This document shows, one piece after another, positions 27,891 to 33,899 of a stretch of 64,000 bases of DNA. A model generated the notes under the pieces. It was not told where the DNA came from. It saw only the letters and a program-made list of their open reading frames with translations, and ran no database searches. The stretch comes from Pseudomonas sp. B21-040 (lineage in GTDB: Bacteria; Pseudomonadota; Gammaproteobacteria; Pseudomonadales; Pseudomonadaceae). Position 1 is the stretch's first letter. Each line of letters begins with the position of its first letter. Position numbers and translations under genes: made by a program. Location of the stretch: the NCBI RefSeq assembly GCF_024748695.1, contig NZ_CP087176.1, positions 3,713,501-3,777,500 of the forward strand. Reading direction: 5' to 3'.

Positions 27891-27922
27891 AAAAAAGCCG
27901 CAACCAAGGTTGCGGCTTTTTT
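27891..27922. terminator. Bidirectional rho-independent terminator
   Basis: Stem GCCGCAACC/GGTTGCGGC (27897-27905 and 27908-27916) flanked by six A on the left and six T on the right. It serves the convergent gntR (rightward) and RND transporter (leftward) transcripts. Confidence 0.9.
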
Positions 27923-27936
27923 ATTTCAGGCAAGGA

Positions 27937-30321
27937 TCAGTGAGCGAACAGCGAGTTGCCCTTCTGCCCGGCCAGTTTCTCCGGTTTGATCAGGAAACGG
28001 GCCAGCGCAGGCAGCAGCCACAGCGCACCGAACATGTTCCAGAGCAGCATGAAGGTCAGCATCAGGCCCATGTCAGCCTGGAACTTGATGGCCGAGAAGA
28101 TCCAGGTGCACACACCGATGGCCAGGCACAAACCGGTGAACAGCACGGCTTTACCGGTGGACTTGAGCGTCTGGTAATAGGCTTCCTGCAACGGCAGGCC
28201 GGCACGCAGGAAACTTTCCAGGCGGCTGTAGATGTAGATGCCGTAGTCCACGCCAATCCCCACACCCAGCGCCACCACCGGCAGGGTCGCGACTTTCACG
28301 CCGATGCCCATGAAGGCCATCAGGGCGTTGCCGAGTACCGACGTCAACACCAGAGGCAAGACGATGCACAAGGTCGCCGCCCACGAGCGGAAGGTGATCA
28401 TGCACATGGTCGCAACGCAGATGTAGACGAGGATCAGGATGGTCAGCTCGGACTCCTTGATCACCTCGTTGGTGGCCGCTTCGATCCCTGCGTTACCGGC
28501 GGCGAGGATGAATTCCAGGCCGTCCTTGTTGTTCTCCTTGGCGAAGTCCTGCACCGCATGGACGGCGCGATCAAGGGTCGCCGCCTTGTGATCGTTGAGG
28601 AACACCAGCACGGGTGCCAGGGAGCAGCTGTTGTTGTACAGGCCATCGGCACGGGCGATGGAGTTGTTCAACACGTCCGGGTTACGCGACAGGGTTTCCC
28701 ATTTCAGGTTGCCCTCGTTCATGCCCTTGATCATCTGCTTGGACACGGTCACCAGAGAGATCGCCGACTGCACGCCCTCGGTGTTCTGCATCTTCCACAT
28801 CAGCTCGTCGATGGGCCTCATGGCTTCGTAGCGCGAGCAGCCTTCAGCCTTGGTCTTGACCATCACCACCAACACGTCGGAACTGGTGGAGTAGTTGCTG
28901 ATGATGAAGTTGTTGTCCTTGTTGTAGCGCGAATCCGGACGCAGTTCAGGTGCGCCCTGATCGAGGTCACCGATTTTCAGGTTCTGGCTGTACCAGAGGC
29001 CGCCACCAAAGGCCAGCAAGGCCAGCACGATGGACACCGGCGCAACTTTCGGGCTGGCAAAGTTCGACAGCAGGCGCCAGAACGGGTGCTCGCGGTGTGC
29101 GTCTTTCTTGCTACGTTCAACGGCGCGCTTGCTGATACCGACGTAGGAAATCGCCACCGGCAGCAGGATCAGGTTGGTAAACACGATCACCGCCACGCCG
29201 ATGGACGCGCCGATGGCCAGTTCACGAATCACACCGATATCAATGATCAGCAGCGTGATGAAACCCACCGCATCCGCAAGGATCGCGATCATCCCCGGCA
29301 GGAACAGTTGACGGAACGTGCGTCGCGCAGCGGTCAGCGCGTTGTCGGCCTCGCTGGATTGCAAGGCAATACCGTTGATCTTCTGTACGCCGTGGGAAAT
29401 ACCAATGGCGAAGATCAGGAACGGCACCAGCATCGAATACGGGTCAAGCCCGAAGCCGAAGAAGTGCATCAACCCAAGCTGCCAGACCACCGCCACCAGC
29501 GTGGTACTGAGTACCGCCACGGTGCTGCGCATGCAGTTGGTGAACCAGTAGAGCAGGATCAGCGTGATGATGAAGGCAACGCCAAAGAACATCACCACCA
29601 TGACCAGGCCATCGATCAGATCGCCGACTTTCTTGGCGAAACCGACGATGTGGACCTGCACGTTAGGGTTCTGCTTTTCAAACTTGTCGCGGATCTTTTC
29701 TTCCAGCTGGTGGGAGAACTGACGGTAGTCCAGTGCCAGCAACTTGCCCTGGTCCTGCGGGTCCGGGTAGGACTCCAGCAGCGGGATATCGACAATGCTC
29801 GATTTGAAGTCGTTGGCCACCAGACGCCCGACCTGACCGGACTTGAGGACGTTATTGCGCAGCAGATCAAGGCTTTGCTGCGACCCGTTATAGCTCTGCG
29901 GGATCACTTCACCACCGGCGAAGCCCTCCTCTGTCACCTCGGTCCAGCGCACGCTCGGACTCCACAGCGACTTGAGGCCGGAACGGTCGACGCCGGAAAT
30001 GTAGAACACCTCGTCGTTGATCTGACGCAGGGTCTCCATGTACTCCTTGGAGAAGATATCGCCGTCAGTGGCTTCTACGGAAATTCGTACCGTGTTGCCC
30101 AGGTTCGCCAGATCGTTGCGGTGCTCCATCATCTTTTGAATGAAGGGATGCTCCAGCGGGATCATTTTTTCGAAACTGGTGGATGGCCGGATCAGCGTCG
30201 CCTGCCAGAACAGGAAAATGCTGACCAACAGGCAGATCGTGATCACTGCCGGGCGGTTGTTGAAAATCAGGCGCTCAAGAAACGTCGCCTTGTCTTGGTG
30301 ATGACTTGTCATGGATGTCAT
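27937..30321 (-). CDS. RND family transporter (MMPL-type)
   Basis: Inner-membrane transporter of 794 residues of the RND superfamily, MMPL/hopanoid-exporter-like branch. It has an N-terminal helix (AVITICLLVSIFLFWQATLI), a large periplasmic loop to about residue 220, and a five-helix block around 230-400 with GLDPYSMLVPFLIFAIGISH. A second loop and a second helix block follow with ALGVGIGVDYGIYIYSRLE. The half-length architecture without a partner membrane-fusion protein fits lipid or hydrophobic-molecule movement across the inner membrane. It follows the YCF48-like gene by 16 bases, and I infer the two proteins work together. Two ATGs (30321, 30312) are possible; the first fits AAGGGCGGAG better. 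Confidence 0.9.
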   Translation of the reverse strand: MTSMTSHHQDKATFLERLIFNNRPAVITICLLVSIFLFWQATLIRPSTSFEKMIPLEHPFIQKMMEHRNDLANLGNTVRISVEATDGDIFSKEYMETLRQINDEVFYISGVDRSGLKSLWSPSVRWTEVTEEGFAGGEVIPQSYNGSQQSLDLLRNNVLKSGQVGRLVANDFKSSIVDIPLLESYPDPQDQGKLLALDYRQFSHQLEEKIRDKFEKQNPNVQVHIVGFAKKVGDLIDGLVMVVMFFGVAFIITLILLYWFTNCMRSTVAVLSTTLVAVVWQLGLMHFFGFGLDPYSMLVPFLIFAIGISHGVQKINGIALQSSEADNALTAARRTFRQLFLPGMIAILADAVGFITLLIIDIGVIRELAIGASIGVAVIVFTNLILLPVAISYVGISKRAVERSKKDAHREHPFWRLLSNFASPKVAPVSIVLALLAFGGGLWYSQNLKIGDLDQGAPELRPDSRYNKDNNFIISNYSTSSDVLVVMVKTKAEGCSRYEAMRPIDELMWKMQNTEGVQSAISLVTVSKQMIKGMNEGNLKWETLSRNPDVLNNSIARADGLYNNSCSLAPVLVFLNDHKAATLDRAVHAVQDFAKENNKDGLEFILAAGNAGIEAATNEVIKESELTILILVYICVATMCMITFRSWAATLCIVLPLVLTSVLGNALMAFMGIGVKVATLPVVALGVGIGVDYGIYIYSRLESFLRAGLPLQEAYYQTLKSTGKAVLFTGLCLAIGVCTWIFSAIKFQADMGLMLTFMLLWNMFGALWLLPALARFLIKPEKLAGQKGNSLFAH

Positions 30322-30337
30322 AGCTCCGCCCTTCTTA

Positions 30338-31390
30338 TTATTTGCCCAGCTCTGAGCCGGTTGGCGAAGTAGCGCGAACGCCGCCCTGTCCTGCCAGAAT
30401 CAGATTACCGTTGCCCGCCGCCGTGACTGCCGAAACGGAAATGCGATCCGGACGGTTGAACACGCTGAAGGTTTCGCCGTTGTCGTTGCTGCGGATCACC
30501 GAGCCGCCGTTGCCGACGATCACGATGGAGCCGTCGTCGAGCAGCGTTGCGCCCGACAACCCGAACTCCAGCGCGCCGCGAGCGGCTTTCAGCTCAACCT
30601 GTTCCCAGGTGCTGCCGAAATCCGTGGAGCGGTAGAGATTGCCGCGCAGGCCGTAAGCCAGCAGCGTATTGGCTTGCGCCGTACCGATCACGCCGAACAG
30701 CGAGCCTTGGTACGGGCCTTCAAGTTTTTCCCAGGTCTGGCCCCAATCGGCGGAGCGGAACATGCTGCCCTGTTCGCCTACGATGAACAGCCCGGCATCT
30801 TTTACAGATGCGATGCCATTGAGGTGGTACTGGTCTTCGTTATCCAGGCGGTCACTGGCGTCTTCCCAGTGTTTGCCGCCGTCGGTGGTTTCCAGCAGTG
30901 CGCCATACGCGCCCACGGCAAAGCCGCTGTTGACGTCCTTGAACCAGACGTCGAGCAACGGCGCTTCGCGTTTCAAATCTTCGAATTGCTTGGTCCAGGT
31001 GACGCCGCCGTCCTCGCTGGCGAGGATCTGTGCGTCATGACCGACGGCCCAACCGTGTTTGTCATCGACGAAAAACACCGACGTCAGCAGTGCGCGGGTC
31101 GGCACCTTGGCTTGAGCCCAGGTCGCGCCCTGGTCATCGGAATACAAAATATGCCCACGATCCCCGACCGCCACCAGGCGCTTGCCGGCGTGGACGACAT
31201 CGAGCATCAGACTTTTGGCAGCCTTGGCCGATTCGATGGCATATACGGTATCGGATGCTGGCGCTGCGGCGGCCAGCACTGGTGCCGACAACACGGCACA
31301 GCCCAACAGCGAGAGCGCTGTAGCCAGCAACGCGATTTTGCGTAATGCCGGCGGGCGGCAGATACCCACACCCATGACAGGCTCACTCAT
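30338..31390 (-). CDS. YCF48-related / BNR-repeat protein
   Basis: Exported beta-propeller of 350 residues. A signal peptide (IALLATALSLLGCAVLSAPVLA) is followed by at least six Asp-box motifs of the form S/T-x-D-x-G-x-T/H-W: YSDDQGATW, ASEDGGVTW, ETTDGGKHW, RSADWGQTW, RSTDFGSTW and RSNDNGETF. YCF48-like proteins in other systems act as assembly factors or substrate-facing periplasmic partners. The start has GGGGGAAGG just upstream. It is directly followed by the RND transporter, suggesting a periplasmic component of the same export pathway. A cysteine in LLGCAVLS resembles a lipobox only weakly. Confidence 0.9.
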   Translation of the reverse strand: MSEPVMGVGICRPPALRKIALLATALSLLGCAVLSAPVLAAAAPASDTVYAIESAKAAKSLMLDVVHAGKRLVAVGDRGHILYSDDQGATWAQAKVPTRALLTSVFFVDDKHGWAVGHDAQILASEDGGVTWTKQFEDLKREAPLLDVWFKDVNSGFAVGAYGALLETTDGGKHWEDASDRLDNEDQYHLNGIASVKDAGLFIVGEQGSMFRSADWGQTWEKLEGPYQGSLFGVIGTAQANTLLAYGLRGNLYRSTDFGSTWEQVELKAARGALEFGLSGATLLDDGSIVIVGNGGSVIRSNDNGETFSVFNRPDRISVSAVTAAGNGNLILAGQGGVRATSPTGSELGK

Positions 31391-31632
31391 AGACCTTCCC
31401 CCATTATTATTGTTAGGTCATTCAACCTTTCAGGGCGCCGTAAGGGTGCTTGTTGCGATTGGCTGTTTTGGAGTTGAGTCCTGAAACGCGCAATCTAGAG
31501 CCCCTTCGGAAGCTGGCTTATCCTATCGGGGTTTGGAAAGGTCTGACAATCGACGCCACGTTATGTTTTGTTAACCTGAGGGGGATGGGTGGCTGCTGAA
31601 TAGCAAAGCATTCGGATGCGTGATTTCGATGT
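31391..31632. other. Intergenic region upstream of the YCF48-RND operon
   Basis: About 240 bases with no convincing gene. They must carry the promoter for the leftward operon. I could not assign -35/-10 boxes with confidence. A repeat-derived block begins at 31633. Confidence 0.5.
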
Positions 31633-31915
31633 GTGTACATATCCGTTGCTGCGGTAACGGCTTCTGGCGGTTTCGCTCTTACAGCGACTCACTTTTCCAG
31701 ACGCCGAAAAGTAAGCAAAAGGCTTCGTCCCGGCGTACGGCACTTCGCTAAAGCTCAGTGTTCCCTCGCTACGATGTCCATCAGGGGGCATCGCCTACGG
31801 TCTGCTTCGCGACGACCTCCTCTCGATGTGTGCGGCTTCGCCGCACGGCGCTACGCGCCTAACCCCCTGATGAACACCTACGCTCGGCCTGCCGAAGGGG
31901 CGAAAGATCAAAAGC
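31633..31915 (+). repeat. Large intergenic repeat, left copy (inverted with respect to 33510-33808)
   Basis: Starts GTGTACATATCCGTTGCTGC and ends near GGGGCGAAAGATCAAAAGC. Read in reverse, 33510-33808 gives the same order of blocks: GTGTACATATCCGTTGCTGC, GCGACTCACTTTT, AAGTAAGCAAAA, CGCTAAAGCTC, GGTCTGCTTCGC, CGGCGCTACGCGCC, GATGAACACCT, CCGAAGGGGCG. Differences are scattered substitutions and small indels, so these are diverged copies of one element. Short frames inside (one giving MNTYARPAEGAK) look like spurious repeat-derived ORFs rather than genes. Confidence 0.82.
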
Positions 31916-31958
31916 AGATCAAGATCAAGATCAAGATCAAAAGCCAAAAGCCAAAAGC
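31916..31958. repeat. Short tandem repeat (AGATCA)n then (AAAAGCC)n
   Basis: Four AGATCA units in a row, followed by AAAGCC/AAAAGCC units. It immediately follows the large repeat, whose other copy ends with the same GATCAAGATCAAAAGC motif in fewer units, so unit number varies between copies. Confidence 0.8.
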
Positions 31959-31961
31959 ATC

Positions 31962-32044
31962 GCGAGCAGGCTCGCTCCTACAATTGGACCGGGGGTCGTC
32001 TGTTAGAGACTGGTCTGCCGGCAGGTCGCCATCGCTGGCAAGCC
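31962..32044. repeat. REP fragments, the second interrupted by the IS element
   Basis: GCGAGCAGGCTCGCTCCTAC at about 31964-31984 is a REP half. From 32010 a second unit, with GCCATCGCTGGCAAGCC at its end, stops exactly at the IS boundary. Its continuation (AGGCTCCTACAGGGA) resumes at 33291 after a four-base duplication. Confidence 0.78.
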
Positions 32045-32109
32045 TGAACTGGCCTAATAATTTCGGACACCTCTTAAGGGCGATATGATTTCGCCAACTT
32101 GGAGGCTCC

Positions 32110-32415
32110 ATGAACGAAAGAAAGGTCTATACGCGCGAGTTCAAGCTTCATGCTGCCAGCATGGTGCTTGATGATAACTGCCCGGTTTCAGATGTTTGTG
32201 CATCGCTGGATATCGGGCCCACCGCTTTACGGCGCTGGGTCGATCAGGTTCGTAAGGAACGTGAAGGGCAGCCAGTCAAAGGCACCAAGGCAATCACCGA
32301 AGATCAGCGCCAGATCCAGGAACTAAAAGCCAAGATCAAGCGCATGGAGATGGAAGCCGATATCCTAAAAAAGGCTACCGCTCTCTTGATGTCGGATCCC
32401 GATCGTTTTCGATGA
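32110..32415 (+). CDS. IS3 family transposase OrfA
   Basis: DNA-binding subunit of 101 residues: MNERKVYTREFKLHAASMVL followed by a helix-turn-helix (CPVSDVCASLDIGPTALRRW) and a leucine-zipper-like helix (IQELKAKIKRMEMEADILKK) used for multimerisation. GGAGG-like sequence (TTGGAGGCTCC) precedes the ATG. Its stop overlaps the orfB ATG. A slippery heptamer at 32367-32373 allows fusion with OrfB. Confidence 0.95.
   Translation: MNERKVYTREFKLHAASMVLDDNCPVSDVCASLDIGPTALRRWVDQVRKEREGQPVKGTKAITEDQRQIQELKAKIKRMEMEADILKKATALLMSDPDRFR
32367..32373 (+). other. Slippery heptamer for programmed -1 frameshift
   Basis: A-AAA-AAG in the orfA zero frame (codons CTA AAA AAG). The -1 frame is the orfB frame and is free of stops from here to the orfB ATG at 32412, so slippage would give an OrfAB fusion of about 365 residues, the usual active transposase of IS3 elements. 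Confidence 0.8.
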
Positions 32416-33248
32416 TCGCAGAGCTAAGAGAGTCATTCCCGACGGCTGTGGTGTGTCGTGTTTTCGGTGTGAAGCGCAGCAGCTTTTATGAGTGGATTCA
32501 GCGACGCGCCAAACCGAGGCGCAAACGCGAAGAGCTCAAGCTGAAAGTAGTTGAGCTGCACAGCGAAAGCCGCGAAGCCATGGGCTCCAGAATGATCAGT
32601 AAAGGCCTGAAATCCCAAAGCATTACAGCTGGAAGGAGTCTTGTCAGAGCGCTGATGAGAGAGGCCAATATCGTCAGTAAACAACGCCAGCCTCACCCTT
32701 TCAGATCCAAAGGAGTGGAAGCATTTGTCGCGCCCAATCGGCTCAAGCGCAACTTCAAACCGACTGCAATCGATCAGGTTTGGTGTGGCGACGTCACCAG
32801 TTTGATGGTGGGCAAACGTTGGGTTCATCTGGCCATCGTGATCGATCTGTATGCCCGAAGGGTTATTGGCTGGGCATTTTCTCTGGTCAATGACGCCAAC
32901 TTGGTCAGCAAAGCGCTGCGTATGGCGACAGAGGTACGAACGTGTCCTCCTGGGCTGATGTTTCACTCAGATCAGGGATGTCAGTACACCAGTCGCAAGT
33001 TTCAAGAAGAGCTGCTGCAACACGACATTTTGCAAAGCATGAGTCATCGCGGGCAGTGCTGGGATAATGCGCCGACAGAACGCTTTTTCGGCACGCTCAA
33101 GTCAGAGTGGGTGCCTCGTGGCGGTTACAGCCTGATCGAGGAAGCCAAAACCGATATCGTGCGCTTCTTCATGTACTACAACCGCACCAGACTCCATAGC
33201 TATAACGACTACCTGTCGCCAATAGCCATGGAGCAAAAAGCGGCATAA
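32412..33248 (+). CDS. IS3 family transposase OrfB (DDE integrase core)
   Basis: Catalytic subunit of 278 residues with an N-terminal HTH_21-like part and an rve integrase core. DDE residues are readable: Asp in DQVWCGDVTSL, Asp in GLMFHSDQGCQYTS, and Glu in WDNAPTERFFGTLKSE, where 35 residues normally separate the last two. The tail YYNRTRLHSYNDYLSPIAME is typical of the family. It can start on its own ATG (overlapping the orfA stop as ATGA) or be made by frameshifting from orfA. Confidence 0.95.
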   Translation: MIAELRESFPTAVVCRVFGVKRSSFYEWIQRRAKPRRKREELKLKVVELHSESREAMGSRMISKGLKSQSITAGRSLVRALMREANIVSKQRQPHPFRSKGVEAFVAPNRLKRNFKPTAIDQVWCGDVTSLMVGKRWVHLAIVIDLYARRVIGWAFSLVNDANLVSKALRMATEVRTCPPGLMFHSDQGCQYTSRKFQEELLQHDILQSMSHRGQCWDNAPTERFFGTLKSEWVPRGGYSLIEEAKTDIVRFFMYYNRTRLHSYNDYLSPIAMEQKAA

Positions 33249-33286
33249 ACACCGTAATCGGTGTCCGAGATTACTTGACCAGTTCA

Positions 33287-33440
33287 AGCCAGGCTCCTAC
33301 AGGGACTGGGTACATCTGGAAGAGATTGGTCGGCTGTCAGGCCGCCATCGCTGGCAAGCCAGGCTCCTACAGGGAATGAGTCCGCGGGTAATAGATCGGT
33401 CGGCTGGCAGGCCGCCATCGCTGGCAAGCCCGCTCCCACA
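33287..33440. repeat. REP cluster: broken half plus two direct units
   Basis: The right half of the IS-interrupted REP (33291-33305) is followed by two direct copies of a GGTCGGCTG-CAGGCCGCCATCGCTGGCAAGCC unit at about 33327-33372 and 33395-33440. Unit ends differ (AGGCTCCTAC and CGCTCCCAC). Spacing is about 68 bases. Confidence 0.82.
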
Positions 33441-33509
33441 AAAAGCAAAACACCCCACACCCGCTCTTGCCCCTCACCACTCACCAGGCCGAGCGTTAGC
33501 TCGCCTGCA

Positions 33510-33808
33510 GCTTTTGATCTTGATCCACCCGCCCCTTCGGGAGGCTGAGTGGAGGTGTTCATCCGGGGAGTGGCGCGTAGCGCCGTTCGACGCAGTCGAA
33601 CACGCTGCATGTAGGTCGTAGCGAAGCAGACCGGAGGGCAGTGTCCCCGGAGGGATACCGGAGCGAAGGAACGCCGAGCTTTAGCGAGGGGCCGGACGCT
33701 CGGGGCGAGCCTTTTTTTGCTTACTTTTTTTTGGCGTTTGAAAAAAAAGTGAGTCGCCGTAAGGGCGAAACCCTAAGTGGCCGTTACCGCAGCAACGGAT
33801 ATGTACAC
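33510..33808 (-). repeat. Large intergenic repeat, right copy (inverted)
   Basis: The reverse strand from 33808 reads GTGTACATATCCGTTGCTGC and follows the left copy (31633-31915) block by block. A poly-T/poly-A expansion (about 33714-33750) replaces the shorter TTTTCC in the left copy. With the left copy it forms a ~290-base inverted pair around the IS and REP units. No credible gene lies in 33441-33899. Confidence 0.82.
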
Positions 33809-33899
33809 AACGAACAAGAACATGGTCGGCCCAAAGGCCGCCACGGCAGAAAAGCCAGCCCCACAGGTTCCGAGTGAACCCGTGGGATCAAAGCCAGCC

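Larger units (their letters stand above)
32045..33286 (+). mobile_element. IS3-family insertion sequence, 1242 bp, intact
   Basis: Imperfect 27-base terminal inverted repeats: left at 32045-32071, right at 33260-33286. Both arms share TGAACTGG at the outer end and TCGGACACC at the inner end, with four mismatches between. The outer ends are TG and CA, as usual for IS3. AGCC occurs at 32041-32044 and again at 33287-33290, a 4-base target duplication. Joining the flanks with one AGCC recreates a REP unit identical to that at 33351-33375. The element holds orfA and orfB with a frameshift signal and appears complete and potentially active. Confidence 0.92.

Noticed and set aside
27910..30372. 820-residue plus-strand frame
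   Set aside because: It is antisense to the RND transporter, and starts inside the bidirectional terminator. Composition is that of a complement frame.
31633..32088. Frames giving proteins such as MNTYARPAEGAK within the large repeat
   Set aside because: They lie entirely in repeated, palindromic DNA, differ between the two copies through frame-breaking changes, and lack start signals. The similar frames near 33284-33610 are rejected for the same reason.
33327..33440. Possible CRISPR-like direct repeats
   Set aside because: Only two full units are present, each a REP palindrome with differing ends; there are no uniform spacers and no cas genes.
31633..33808. Composite transposon bounded by the two large repeats
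   Set aside because: The outer repeats encode no transposase and show no target duplication; the IS inside has its own ends and duplication. The repeats are better seen as an independent element family.
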